A program made the translations under genes and the position numbers. Below, in pieces: positions 43,980 through 53,194 of a stretch of 64,000 nt of DNA. Below the pieces are notes generated by a model that did not search any database, was not told where the DNA came from, and saw only the letters and a list, made by a program, of their open reading frames with translations. Each line of letters begins with the position of its first letter. Position 1 is the first letter of the stretch. The DNA comes from G020348185 sp964525045 (GTDB lineage: Bacteria > Nitrospirota > Nitrospiria > Nitrospirales > UBA8639), in the NCBI GenBank assembly GCA_964525045.1, contig CAZGFD010000015.1, positions 1 to 64,000 on the forward strand, read 5' to 3'.

Positions 43980-44108
43980 ATGAAAAAGGCATTTTACCGG
44001 GTGTCGGCTTGGGTATCATTGATTGTTGGAGTGGTATTTTTCATCATCCCGGTCCTCCCCGGGATACCGTTACTCTTCTTTTCAGCGTATCTATTCTCTT
44101 TAACGTAA
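43980..44108 (+). CDS. 42-residue single-span membrane protein
   Basis: ATG 43980 with a consensus AAGGAGGT five bases upstream. One amphipathic basic start (MKKAFYRVSAW) and a hydrophobic hairpin-like segment VFFIIPVLPGIPLLFFSAYL. The PVLPGIPLL core resembles the first part of PGPGW/DUF454-type membrane proteins, of which this is either a mini version or a fragment. It has its own -10-like promoter and a following hairpin, so it looks like an independent transcription unit. Confidence 0.65.
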   Translation: MKKAFYRVSAWVSLIVGVVFFIIPVLPGIPLLFFSAYLFSLT

Positions 44109-44158
44109 ATAATTCGATTGGAGGATTACACTCTTACCCAAAGGGTAACTCCTTTTAC

Positions 44159-44191
44159 AAGAGGTTTCAGACCGTCAGCCTGAAGCCTCTT
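44159..44191 (+). terminator. Hairpin after the small membrane protein gene
   Basis: 12-bp stem AAGAGGTTTCAG / CTGAAGCCTCTT (one G-T) with a 9-base loop, then GGTCTTTCCC. A weak T-tract; plausible terminator. Confidence 0.5.
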
Positions 44192-44325
44192 GGTCTTTCC
44201 CTTCAATACCATCTAGACCTGTTCATAATTTATTTATCAATCGGGACACAACCAAATAAATTATTCCACTTCTGCCTTTCTCAACTTGCCGATCTCTCAT
44301 CGCCCTTGATACAGTCGTTTTTACT

Positions 44326-44859
44326 GTGTCGAGTCCACCCCCAATTCAATTCAAAAAGAAAAATCCCAAAGCGACCATCTCCACCTCGTTCGGTTCGATT
44401 GAGCTGCGCTTTTTCACTGATGATGCCCCACGCCATGTGGAAAATTTCATAAATTTGGCAAAGATGAATTTTTTCAATGGTACGACCTTTCATCGCGTCA
44501 TCCCGAAATTTCTCATTCAGGGGGGCGACCCTCTCAGCAAGAATCCCGATCGAACTCTTCATGGAACCGGTGGTCCTGGATATACGTTACCACCCGAAAC
44601 AAACGACCGCCCCCACCGGCGAGGAACCCTCTCTATGGCAAAAGTACCCCGGAGTGCGGAAACTACGAGGGACCCCAACGATAATGGCTCCCAGTTCTTT
44701 ATCTGCGTAGAGGATGCCGCAAGCTTAGATCGAAATTATACGGTCTTTGGAAAAGTGGTACGGGGAATGGATGTCGTCGATAAGATTGCCGAAGTTCACC
44801 GAGACGAATTGGATAATCCCCTGCAACCAATCACAATGACCGTTACCGCAGAGGAATAA
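44326..44859 (+). CDS. Cyclophilin-type peptidyl-prolyl cis-trans isomerase
   Basis: 177 residues from a GTG at 44326. Cyclophilin core: VENFINLAKMNFFNGTTFHR, VIPKFLIQGGDPL, GSQFFICVEDAASLDRNYTV, VFGKVVRGMDVV. Active-site Arg (FHRV), Phe/Gln (FLIQGGD) and the QFFI strand are present. No signal peptide, so cytoplasmic. Speeds up proline isomerisation during folding. A terminator follows at 45007. Confidence 0.94.
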   Translation: MSSPPPIQFKKKNPKATISTSFGSIELRFFTDDAPRHVENFINLAKMNFFNGTTFHRVIPKFLIQGGDPLSKNPDRTLHGTGGPGYTLPPETNDRPHRRGTLSMAKVPRSAETTRDPNDNGSQFFICVEDAASLDRNYTVFGKVVRGMDVVDKIAEVHRDELDNPLQPITMTVTAEE

Positions 44860-45006
44860 TCACCAACAGGTTTCTCGCAAAAAGTCTCAACTTCAAAAGT
44901 TAAAGTAAAACTTTAATTTTCAATCTTCGGCAGGATGTTCAAAAAGTTCCTGTCTCACCCTCCCAGCCCTGGCCTGCTAGCCCAAGTTTAATCAGTGCGC
45001 TGGCTT

Positions 45007-45043
45007 GCCAGCCCTAGCCTTGGCAAAGGCTGGCGGGGTTTTT
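45007..45043 (+). terminator. Intrinsic terminator after cyclophilin gene
   Basis: GCCAGCC (45007-45013) pairs with GGCTGGC (45028-45034), then GGGG and five T. Confidence 0.7.
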
Positions 45044-45053
45044 CAACATCCTG

Positions 45054-46313
45054 CTAGTAAAACGCCATACTGGCGTATGTCACGGTTGAATTAAACTGGT
45101 CTGTAATTCCTCGATCGTAGCGAAGCACTTCGCCTTTCTCCGCCTCAATCAACTTTAGCAATAAGAAGATCGCCGAGAAGCCCAGGATATGGCGTTTGTC
45201 TCCCTCAGTAAGGATGTATTGGGCAAATTCTTCCGGCTTTAACTCTTCGACGTTTTTCAGCATTTCCAAATCCGCCTGCATACACCTATGGAAAGAAAAG
45301 TCGGTTGGCGGTTTTTGATCCCCGTATCGCAGCCCAATATGCGCAAGATTTGCCCCGGCAATCACGCACACGTCTTGACCCGTTGTGGCAATGGCTTCTT
45401 TCAATACCCGTAGGAATTTAGCGATATGATCAAACAACGGTTTTTCATCAGGATTGGCCAACACCGACGGTGAAAACGAACACAAGACTGGCACGATCGT
45501 AACCGGTTTTTGATTTCCGATTGAATGTTGGAGCAAGGGTAGCTGAAATTCGATGCTATGTTCGTGTTTGTGTTTGATATCTTCTTCAAAAAATATCTCT
45601 CCACCCTGTTTTCGTATGTGATCAAGAATCGGTTTATTGACCGTCACCATGCCAAGGGGAGTTTCGAAATCCCGATCAGTGATTGTGATACCCCGTTCTA
45701 ATCCGGAATGACAGGTTCCTAAGATCACAAAAACATCAGGGGTTATGGCTTCCTTTATTTCCTTGTACGCCCAGGCATATAAGGGACCGGCTTCTTTTGG
45801 TTCAAACGTCGGCGCCACGATGGCCTTTATTTTCTTCCCTTGATTGGCGGAGGGTTTTTGCTCGGGTCCTTCTTTTGATTCGAAAAAACCCCCGATTTGA
45901 TTTTTTAGGGTCTCAAGATCAGCCTCGTAACTTTTCCCGGCAAACATGGCCTGACGAACAGGTTGACTGCGATAGGCCGACAAGGCTTCAGCTCTGGCCT
46001 GGTCAAATCGATCGCCTTCCAAAAACAGTTTTTCGTCGAGATCGGAAACAAGGCGTATAAGCCGATCCGGCATGATAAATTCGCCATACTTTTTTAGATA
46101 TTCGGCCCCGACTTGCTCGAGTGAATGCTCTCCATCAAAAAATTGGAACATATAAAAATAGTTCAGAGGGATCACCAATTTTTCGGAAGACAACCCGGAT
46201 GGGTCCCAGAGCACGATAAATTGCTCCTCACCCTGTTTCAGAGGCGAGTATTGCAGATTACGCAAGATGGGATAATTGATTGGATCTTTGCTCGTAACCG
46301 TCATTGTGTTCAA
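45054..46313 (-). CDS. AmmeMemoRadiSam system protein B-like (Memo family) with N-terminal extension
   Basis: 419 residues. The last 270 residues are a Memo/LigB-like domain: DVFVILGTCHSG, FETPLGMVTVNKPILDHI, HEHSIEFQLPLLQH, VIAGANLAHIG. The N-terminal 115 residues (EQFIVLWDPSG, YMFQFFDGEHSLEQV) look like a small winged-helix domain. Where Memo usually has PHAGY (metal-ligand His) this protein reads APTFEPKEAGPLYA, so one canonical ligand appears to be missing. No AMMECR1 or radical SAM partner is seen nearby. Function unclear. Confidence 0.85.
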   Translation of the reverse strand: MNTMTVTSKDPINYPILRNLQYSPLKQGEEQFIVLWDPSGLSSEKLVIPLNYFYMFQFFDGEHSLEQVGAEYLKKYGEFIMPDRLIRLVSDLDEKLFLEGDRFDQARAEALSAYRSQPVRQAMFAGKSYEADLETLKNQIGGFFESKEGPEQKPSANQGKKIKAIVAPTFEPKEAGPLYAWAYKEIKEAITPDVFVILGTCHSGLERGITITDRDFETPLGMVTVNKPILDHIRKQGGEIFFEEDIKHKHEHSIEFQLPLLQHSIGNQKPVTIVPVLCSFSPSVLANPDEKPLFDHIAKFLRVLKEAIATTGQDVCVIAGANLAHIGLRYGDQKPPTDFSFHRCMQADLEMLKNVEELKPEEFAQYILTEGDKRHILGFSAIFLLLKLIEAEKGEVLRYDRGITDQFNSTVTYASMAFY

Positions 46314-46417
46314 ATAGTCCTTCTCTGCCCGAATTGAAGATTAATATGCGTTGGCCCCTTTGAGAATTCAGTGATTATAAGGGGCTGGAAAGAATCCCCG
46401 CAACTGAAGGTTATTGT

Positions 46418-47416
46418 TCAAGGATACAAATGGCACCAAACTTTGTGCCCTGCTTCTTTCGGTCCGATTTGAATGAGCGGGGGATCAGTGGTTTTGCAGA
46501 CTTCCATGACTTGCGGGCAGCGGGGGTGAAATCGACATCCTGGGGGTGGATGAAGGGGAGACGGGACATCTCCTTCCAAAATGATGGGCCTTGTCTGGCT
46601 GGCCGGATCCGGAATCGGGTTAGCTGATAACAATGCCTGGGTGTAAGGGTGTTTGGGATCTGAAAAAAGCGCTGAGGCCGGGGCCACTTCGGCCAGTTTG
46701 CCTAAATACATCACAGCAATCCTATGAGCGAGATATTCCACTACGTTCAAATCATGAGTGATAAATAAATAGGCGAGCTGAAATTCATCCTGGAGCTCTT
46801 TAAGAAGGTTAAGAATCTGCGCCTGGATAGAAACATCCAGAGCAGAGACGGCCTCATCGCAGACAATGAACTTTGGATTGAGGGCCAGAGCCCTCGCAAT
46901 GCCGATCCGCTGCCGTTGTCCTCCCGAAAATTCATGGGGATATCGTGAGCGATGTTCCGCTCGAAGACCCACCCGAGAGAGGAGCTGACAAACCCGTTCA
47001 TCCAGCTCAGGCCCCCTGGCAATACCGTGAATTTTTAAAGGTTCGGCAATGATGGATCCAACCGTCATTCTGGGATTCAATGAACTATACGGATCTTGGA
47101 AAATGATTTGCATCCGACGTCGCGTCTCACGCAATTCTCGCGCATTCATGCCAAATACGTTTTTGCCTTCAAAGACCGCTTCACCACCTGTTGGTTCCAT
47201 CAGCCGAAGGATGGTTCGCCCCACCGTGGTTTTTCCACATCCGGATTCCCCCACCAACCCGAAGGTTTCACTTGTTTGAATATCGAGACTTATCCCATCG
47301 ACCGCTTTAACCCAGGCGGAGATACGTGAAAATACCCCGCTTCTCACCGGGAAATACTTTTTAAGGTTTTTGACCTCTAGGAGGGACTTATGGTTTTCTG
47401 AGGATGGATTTTTCAT
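46418..47416 (-). CDS. Oligopeptide ABC transporter ATPase, OppF/DppF type
   Basis: 332 residues. Walker A GESGCGKTTVGR, Q-loop region MQIIFQDPYSSLNPRM, signature SGGQRQRIGIARAL, Walker B FIVCDEAVSALD, H-loop FITHDL. C-terminal oligopeptide-transporter domain with the cysteine motif CRFHPRCP. The PYSSLNPRM sequence is typical of the F subunit. Last gene of the large minus-strand transporter region, 9 bases behind its D partner. Confidence 0.95.
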   Translation of the reverse strand: MKNPSSENHKSLLEVKNLKKYFPVRSGVFSRISAWVKAVDGISLDIQTSETFGLVGESGCGKTTVGRTILRLMEPTGGEAVFEGKNVFGMNARELRETRRRMQIIFQDPYSSLNPRMTVGSIIAEPLKIHGIARGPELDERVCQLLSRVGLRAEHRSRYPHEFSGGQRQRIGIARALALNPKFIVCDEAVSALDVSIQAQILNLLKELQDEFQLAYLFITHDLNVVEYLAHRIAVMYLGKLAEVAPASALFSDPKHPYTQALLSANPIPDPASQTRPIILEGDVPSPLHPPPGCRFHPRCPQVMEVCKTTDPPLIQIGPKEAGHKVWCHLYP

Positions 47417-47425
47417 TTCACCTTG

Positions 47426-48421
47426 TCAGGAAACTGCTGAGGGAGTTGGGGCATGTAGCCAGCATACGGACTCATGTCCCGGTTCGACTTGGATGGTTGG
47501 AGGAGCCTGGTCTGCGCAATGCTCCAGCACCTCCTGACAACGTGTGGAGAAATGACAACCCTTAGGATACTGCAATGGGGACGGAACGGTTCCCTTAATG
47601 GATTCGAGACGCTTATGACGCTCTCCGGGCCGAGGCAGAGAACTTAGTAATGCGCGCGTGTAGGGATGAGAAGGATTCTTAAACAATTGTTGAACGCTCC
47701 CCTGCTCGGCAATTTTACTGGCATACATCACGATCACGTCTTGAGCAAACTGTGCCACGACTCCCAAATTATGAGTTATGAGTAAAATGGCCATACCGAA
47801 TTCCGCCTGTAAATCCTTGAGAAGATCCAATATTTGGGCCTGGATGGTGACATCCAGAGCCGTTGTTGGCTCATCCGCAATTAACAGATCCGGGCTACAA
47901 GCCAAAGCCATAGCAATCATCACCCGCTGTTTCATTCCTCCCGACAGCTCATGCGGGTATTGATTGATTCGACGTTCCGGGGAGGAGATCCGTACTTTTG
48001 CCAGGAGCCCGACAACCTCTTTTCGAATTTGATTTTCTGAAAGAGTCGTATGTATTTGAAGGGCTTCACCAATCTGATCCCCGATGGTAAACACCGGATT
48101 TAAGGAAGTCATGGGTTCTTGGAAGACCATCCCAATGGCTTTCCCCCGAATTTGGCGCATTTCTTTGTTTGGAAGTGTCAGGATATCTTGCCCTTTAAAG
48201 AGTATGTTTCCGGCGATCACCCGTCCGGGGGGATCAACCAATTGCATAATTGAGAGAGCTGTCACGGACTTCCCACACCCGGACTCGCCAACCAGCGCCA
48301 ATGTTTGTCCTTGCTGAAGAGTAAAACTGACGTCCTCAACAGCTCGGACTTCGCCTTTGTCCGTAAAGAAAGATGTGGTGAGATGATTCACTTCTAGGAG
48401 AGGAGCGGGGCCCGAACTCAT
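47426..48421 (-). CDS. Oligopeptide ABC transporter ATPase, OppD/DppD type
   Basis: 331 residues. Walker A GESGCGKSVTALS, VFQEPMTSLNPVFTIGDQ typical of the D subunit, signature LSGGMKQRVMIAMAL, Walker B LLIADEPTTALD. C-terminal oligo_HPY domain CHFSTRCQEVLEHC. Forms a heterodimer with the F subunit gene following after nine bases. Confidence 0.95.
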   Translation of the reverse strand: MSSGPAPLLEVNHLTTSFFTDKGEVRAVEDVSFTLQQGQTLALVGESGCGKSVTALSIMQLVDPPGRVIAGNILFKGQDILTLPNKEMRQIRGKAIGMVFQEPMTSLNPVFTIGDQIGEALQIHTTLSENQIRKEVVGLLAKVRISSPERRINQYPHELSGGMKQRVMIAMALACSPDLLIADEPTTALDVTIQAQILDLLKDLQAEFGMAILLITHNLGVVAQFAQDVIVMYASKIAEQGSVQQLFKNPSHPYTRALLSSLPRPGERHKRLESIKGTVPSPLQYPKGCHFSTRCQEVLEHCADQAPPTIQVEPGHESVCWLHAPTPSAVS

Positions 48422-48774
48422 TTGGAGACTCCAAGTGTGGGTATCGACATTTCCACGGAGTGGATCTCTATTTACAATAATTAGAACGTATCATATTAAT
48501 GGCTAGGACCAAACCCTCTTCTGCTCCCTCTCCCTCAAAAGGAGAGGGGTGGGGTGAGGATGACGCGCTCCATATATGCAAAATGCCGCCTTGCACAGCA
48601 ACCTCATCACATAGAGCATTGAGGAAATTCCTAAGTCCTGGGGGCAAAATTCATGAGCATCTTTCGCCACTCCCGCATTTCCCCCCTCACCCTCCCCTCT
48701 CCCCACCGGGGCGAGGGAAAGAGAGCACCACATTTCAACCATGGTAAAGAGAACAAAATAGACATTCGCCGATT
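48422..48774. other. Intergenic region with inverted REP-like elements
   Basis: 353 bases between the fused ATPase and the D-type ATPase genes. Holds two GC-rich palindromic elements in opposite orientation (48521-48562 and 48681-48717) and no gene. Confidence 0.6.
48521..48717. repeat. Pair of inverted palindromic REP-like elements
   Basis: Left element CCCTCTCC-loop-GGAGAGGG followed by GTGGGGTGAGG. Right element CCCTCACCC..CCCACCGGGGCGAGGG is its approximate reverse complement. A related copy lies near 57631-57656. Short REP/BIME-like repeats of this kind are common in bacteria. Confidence 0.55.
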
Positions 48775-50796
48775 TTAATTAGAATCCAACCGAATGCACC
48801 GAGCCGATTGGTCGGTATGCAACCTCACCCATTCAGGGTAAGATGATTGACACTCATCGATGGCTTTCGGACAACGTGGGTGAAAATGGCATCCCTGAGG
48901 TGGGTTGCTCGGCGAGGGAATATCCCCCTCCAGGCGAATTACTTCTCGCCCGCTTGCCAAGTCCATCTGAGGAACTGCTGAGAGAAGTGCTTGGGTGTAG
49001 GGGTGTCGAGGTTGGTTGAGAATTTTTTTCACTGATCCACGCTCGACGATACGCCCTAGATACATGATGGCGACCTCATCGGCCAGATACGCAACAACTG
49101 AAATATCGTGGGTAATGAAAAGAAACGTGAGTCCAAATTCTTGTTGCAGATCCTTTAAAAGGTTCAGAATCTGGGCTTGAACCGAGACATCCAAGGCGCT
49201 GGTGGGTTCATCACATACAATAAACTTTGGACTGACGGCAAGAGCACGGGCAATCGCAATCCGTTGCCGTTGCCCCCCGGAGAATTCATGAGGATAACGA
49301 CTTTTCATTTCAGAATTAAGACCGACTTGTTGCAATAAGGCTTCTACCCGTTTGTGGCGTTCTTTACGACTAACACCTTGAGTCACCAGTCCCTCAGCAA
49401 TTATATCATCCACTAACATTCGGGGATTCATGGATGAAAAAGGATCCTGAAAGATAATTTGCATCTCCTGTCGTCTTTCCCTCAACCGCCCATCACTGAT
49501 AGAAGTCAACTCACCCCCTTCAAAGGTCACCCTTCCTGATGTTGGCCGGATGAGCTGAAGAATGCCTTTGCCTGTAGTGGTCTTTCCACATCCTGACTCT
49601 CCGACTAAGGCCAGGGTCCGGCCAACGGGAATCTGAAAACTCACTCCGTCTACCGCTTGCACATATCCGACAGTCTTCTTAAACACCCCTTTTTGAATCG
49701 GAAAGTGAATTTTCAGATCTTGGACATCTACAAGAACTTCGTCAGATGCAGACGAGGGAGTGGCAAGAGGGGGATTATCGCTTGAAGGGCAAGGGCGGAC
49801 TTTAGGTTTCAAGATTCGCTCATCATAGAAAAAACACCGAACCCCGCCGGTGCCATCAAGCTCAATCCATTCCGGCTCAACTTGCCGGCAATGATCAAAC
49901 ACGGAGTCACATCGATCGGCAAATCGACAATGGGTGAACCTTTGTTGAAGTTTGGGCACGGTCCCAGGAATGACACTGAGGATTTGATTCCGTTTTTCAT
50001 AGGATGGCAAGGATTGAAAGAGCGCTTGGCTATAGGGGTGCTTGGGATCGCAAAAAAATGTCTGTTTCTGAGCCTGTTCGACAATTTGACCGGCATACAT
50101 GACAGCCACCCGGTCAGCCACCTCCGCGACAACACCAAGATCGTGTGTGATAAGGAGAATACTCATTCCCATCTGCTGTTGTAACTCTTTGAGTAGTTCA
50201 AGAATCTGAGCCTGGATGGTGACATCCAACGCCGTCGTCGGTTCATCAGCGATGAGAAGTTCCGGCTCTCCCGCCAGGGCCATAGCAATCATCACCCGCT
50301 GTTTCATTCCGCCAGAAAGTTGGTGAGGGAATTCTTTTGCCCGCCGCGTGGCATCAGGTATCCCGACCTGATCGAGCAATTCGACTACCCGCTTGTGTTT
50401 CTTGTTACCCGAGATATTAAGATGCAACTCCAGAGATTCACCTATTTGGCTTCCGATGGTCATAACGGGATTGAGTGAAGTCATGGGTTCTTGAAAAATC
50501 ATGCCGATTCGCCCCCCCCGGATCAAGCGCATTTCCATTTCAGGAAGCGATAGGAGATCCACACCATCAAGCATTACCGTCCCCGCAATAATACGACCTG
50601 CTGGCTCCGGCACCAAACGCATCAGAGAAAGGGCCGTCACAGATTTCCCAGATCCAGACTCACCAACCAGGGCAAACGTCTCACCCCGACCAATGGAGAA
50701 ATGCACATCGTCCACGGCCTGCAGGGGATTTTCGCGCCCTCCGAAGACGGTTTTTAGGTGCCTGACATCGAGTAAAGGGACCATACGGACTCTCAA
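48775..50796 (-). CDS. Fused dipeptide/oligopeptide ABC ATPase (two nucleotide-binding domains)
   Basis: 673 residues, equal to a D subunit joined to an F subunit. N-domain: GESGSGKSVTALS, EPMTSLNPVMT, SGGMKQRVMIAMAL, LLIADEPTTALD and CRFADRCDSVFDHC near 300. C-domain: GESGCGKTTTGKG, FQDPFSSMNPRM, SGGQRQRIAIARAL, FIVCDEPTSALD and CHFHPRCPKAIDEC. Layout like GsiA/YejF. The start overlaps the upstream permease by four bases. Confidence 0.96.
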   Translation of the reverse strand: MRVRMVPLLDVRHLKTVFGGRENPLQAVDDVHFSIGRGETFALVGESGSGKSVTALSLMRLVPEPAGRIIAGTVMLDGVDLLSLPEMEMRLIRGGRIGMIFQEPMTSLNPVMTIGSQIGESLELHLNISGNKKHKRVVELLDQVGIPDATRRAKEFPHQLSGGMKQRVMIAMALAGEPELLIADEPTTALDVTIQAQILELLKELQQQMGMSILLITHDLGVVAEVADRVAVMYAGQIVEQAQKQTFFCDPKHPYSQALFQSLPSYEKRNQILSVIPGTVPKLQQRFTHCRFADRCDSVFDHCRQVEPEWIELDGTGGVRCFFYDERILKPKVRPCPSSDNPPLATPSSASDEVLVDVQDLKIHFPIQKGVFKKTVGYVQAVDGVSFQIPVGRTLALVGESGCGKTTTGKGILQLIRPTSGRVTFEGGELTSISDGRLRERRQEMQIIFQDPFSSMNPRMLVDDIIAEGLVTQGVSRKERHKRVEALLQQVGLNSEMKSRYPHEFSGGQRQRIAIARALAVSPKFIVCDEPTSALDVSVQAQILNLLKDLQQEFGLTFLFITHDISVVAYLADEVAIMYLGRIVERGSVKKILNQPRHPYTQALLSAVPQMDLASGREVIRLEGDIPSPSNPPQGCHFHPRCPKAIDECQSSYPEWVRLHTDQSARCIRLDSN

Positions 50797-52217
50797 CGTT
50801 CCCGAAGTCGTGGATCAAATGCGTCACGAACGGCATCAGCAAAAAGATTGGCACTCAGCACCAGCAGAAACATAAAGAAAAACGCCGCAAACAGCGACCA
50901 CCACACAATGGGTTCTCGGGCCATTTCAAGGCGGGCACTATTGATCATGTTACCCCAACTATAGGTCGACGGATCCACACCGATATTCAGGTACGAGAGC
51001 ACCGCTTCGGCTAGGACCAGTGCGCTGAAATCCATCACGACCGCTATCAGTACGATATGCATGACATTCGGGAGGATATGACGGAGTATAATCGTGAAAT
51101 GTTTTACACCCAATGAGACCGCCGCTTGGACATATTCCAACTCTCTTAACTTTAAGGTCTCGGCACGCAACAGTCGGCATAATCCCGTCCAACTGGTCAC
51201 CCCCAGAATAATACATAAGAACAACAGGCGAAAATCCGCACGTTCTACCCGAGTTCCGAACAACTCCGGGTGGGTTTCCATATACACCAACATCATCAAA
51301 ACGGCAGCAGCGATGAGAAGCACGCTGGGGATGGAATTCAAGGTTGTATAGATATACTGAATGACATCATCCACCCATCCTTTGAAATAGCCAGCCATAA
51401 TGCCGAGAAGGATCGCAAAGGGCAACATCACCAATGTGGTGAGGGTGCCTATGACGAGCCCGGTCCTGATACTTTTGAGGGACTGATAGAGAACATCCTC
51501 CCCCACCTTGTCAGTGCCAAATACATGATAGGAACCTGCCGTACTGATCAAAAATCCTGCAAAAATCGTAATACACATGACCATGCTAAATAGACTTCGC
51601 CACGGGAGATGACGTTGGCCCTTGGCTATGGCCCTCAAGACGGAGAGCCAGTTTTCCCGACAATAGAATGAAAGAAAGCCGGTCACGAGCAAAATGATGG
51701 CGACCCCACCTATGACACCGGCTCCCATACCCCGTGTCGCCTGCCACCGGATATCGTTGGCCAATTCTTGCTGTGGGTGGATAATATGCCTGCCGCCAAA
51801 TTTGAGTCTCGGATACTTCCGTCGTTCTAGGCCATCCGAATCCAGGACCGTTTCTTTCATATATAATTGGACAGCAAATGGAGCAGAATATGTTTTTTCT
51901 CCTTTTTCTTTCAGCGTCTTGAGAGCCGCATCAAGAACACTCCAAATCTGAGCGGCATACTGGGCTTGTCCCTTGGGACCTTCCCCGATTCGAGGTTTGT
52001 AGTGAATGGAGTCTGCCAATCCGATCGCCAGATACACGAGCAACACCACCAAAGCACTCATACCTAACGGTTTTCTGAGTACTTCACGCCATGGAGTCAG
52101 CAAATGCTCCCGTGATCGGGTATACCATGCAACCCATACAACCGTAGCGATCAGCACATAGATGAGGGCATCCGTCCAAAGCAACACCGGCTTCACATCA
52201 GGAAGAATAGAGACCAT
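50793..52217 (-). CDS. DppC-type ABC permease with large insert
   Basis: 474 residues, about 180 longer than usual. Two helices (10-30, 50-72) surround an exported or cytoplasmic insert of about 100 residues (KPRIGEGPKGQAQYAAQIW, KYPRLKFGGRHIIHPQQELA), with the canonical core in the last 270 residues: FGTDKVGEDVLYQSLKSIRTG, TLNSIPSVLLIAAA, the EAA loop VQAAVSLGVKHFTIILRHIL, DPSTYSWGNMI. The stop/start junction with the B subunit is TAATG (1 base overlap). Confidence 0.92.
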   Translation of the reverse strand: MVSILPDVKPVLLWTDALIYVLIATVVWVAWYTRSREHLLTPWREVLRKPLGMSALVVLLVYLAIGLADSIHYKPRIGEGPKGQAQYAAQIWSVLDAALKTLKEKGEKTYSAPFAVQLYMKETVLDSDGLERRKYPRLKFGGRHIIHPQQELANDIRWQATRGMGAGVIGGVAIILLVTGFLSFYCRENWLSVLRAIAKGQRHLPWRSLFSMVMCITIFAGFLISTAGSYHVFGTDKVGEDVLYQSLKSIRTGLVIGTLTTLVMLPFAILLGIMAGYFKGWVDDVIQYIYTTLNSIPSVLLIAAAVLMMLVYMETHPELFGTRVERADFRLLFLCIILGVTSWTGLCRLLRAETLKLRELEYVQAAVSLGVKHFTIILRHILPNVMHIVLIAVVMDFSALVLAEAVLSYLNIGVDPSTYSWGNMINSARLEMAREPIVWWSLFAAFFFMFLLVLSANLFADAVRDAFDPRLRER

Positions 52218-53194
52218 TAATCCAACCGTACCCTAGGATCCACAAAGGTGTAGGAAATATCCGTGAGAACCAACCCGACGATATACAGAACGGACCCCAG
52301 GAACACCATGGCTCGAACGATGGCAAAGTCCTGTTGATTGATGGCATCGATGGTATAGCTCCCCAGGCCAGGTATTCCAAAAAACGATTCCAAAATAAGG
52401 CTACCCATAAACAACAGGGGGAGCGACACCAAAATTCCCGTTAAAATTGGAATAAGGGCGTTTCTGAGCACATGACGGAAGAGAACAACAACTTCGGACA
52501 ATCCTTTCGCCCTGGCGGTTCGAACAAAGTCTTTACCGATTTCTTCCAGGAAAAAGGTGCGGTACCAGCGCGTGGACGTTCCAATTCCGGCCAGGACTCC
52601 AATAATGACTGGTAAAAGGATGAACTTGGTTGATTCCAATCCGGTGGCATACCCCGAAATAGGAACAAGATGCAGAATTTTGCCGAGAAGGAACTGGCCC
52701 CCAATGTAATAAAACAAAGCAGAGATCGACATCATCGTCACGCACAGGACGACCCCCCACACGTCCACGTAGCTTCCCCGAAAGAATGACAGCAAAAGCG
52801 CAAACGAAATGTTTACCATGAGGGCTATGATCAGTGAGGGAATAGCAATAGCCAAGCTGGGCCACATCCGTTGACTGACATCGTAAGAAATATCACGTCC
52901 ATTATCAGAAACGCCAAAATCAAACACAAACAACTTCATGGATTTGTCGAAAAAGATTGTCTCGGAAAACACACCGAGTCCGGCATGTTCGAAATTCATA
53001 AACAAGGGTTTGTCATACCCCCGCTGGCTCTTCCATTTTTCAATGGCTTCGTCAGTCACGTGCCTCAACCCAAGATGAAGACGCGCCATGTTATCAGGAG
53101 GATTGACCATAAAAAACAACGCAAAGGTTATGAGATTGACCCCAATAAGGATCGGAATGGCATACAAGATCCGGCGAATGATATAGGCAATCAT
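52217..53194 (-). CDS. DppB-type ABC permease
   Basis: About 325 residues from ATG 53194, which overlaps the upstream stop by four bases; the open frame extends 36 codons further but homologues start at MIAYIIRR. FALFFMVNPPDNMARLHLG, then a 60-residue periplasmic loop, EAA loop DFVRTARAKGLSEVVVLFRH, and DISYTFVDPRVRLD at the end. Confidence 0.93.
   Translation of the reverse strand: MIAYIIRRILYAIPILIGVNLITFALFFMVNPPDNMARLHLGLRHVTDEAIEKWKSQRGYDKPLFMNFEHAGLGVFSETIFFDKSMKLFVFDFGVSDNGRDISYDVSQRMWPSLAIAIPSLIIALMVNISFALLLSFFRGSYVDVWGVVLCVTMMSISALFYYIGGQFLLGKILHLVPISGYATGLESTKFILLPVIIGVLAGIGTSTRWYRTFFLEEIGKDFVRTARAKGLSEVVVLFRHVLRNALIPILTGILVSLPLLFMGSLILESFFGIPGLGSYTIDAINQQDFAIVRAMVFLGSVLYIVGLVLTDISYTFVDPRVRLD

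Noticed and set aside
43877..44452. 191-codon plus-strand frame
   Set aside because: It overlaps the small membrane protein with its good ribosome site and the cyclophilin start; sequence is not protein-like.
48499..48747. Overlapping open frames of about 80 codons on both strands
   Set aside because: They are made by the GC-rich inverted elements, have no ribosome site, and show no family resemblance.
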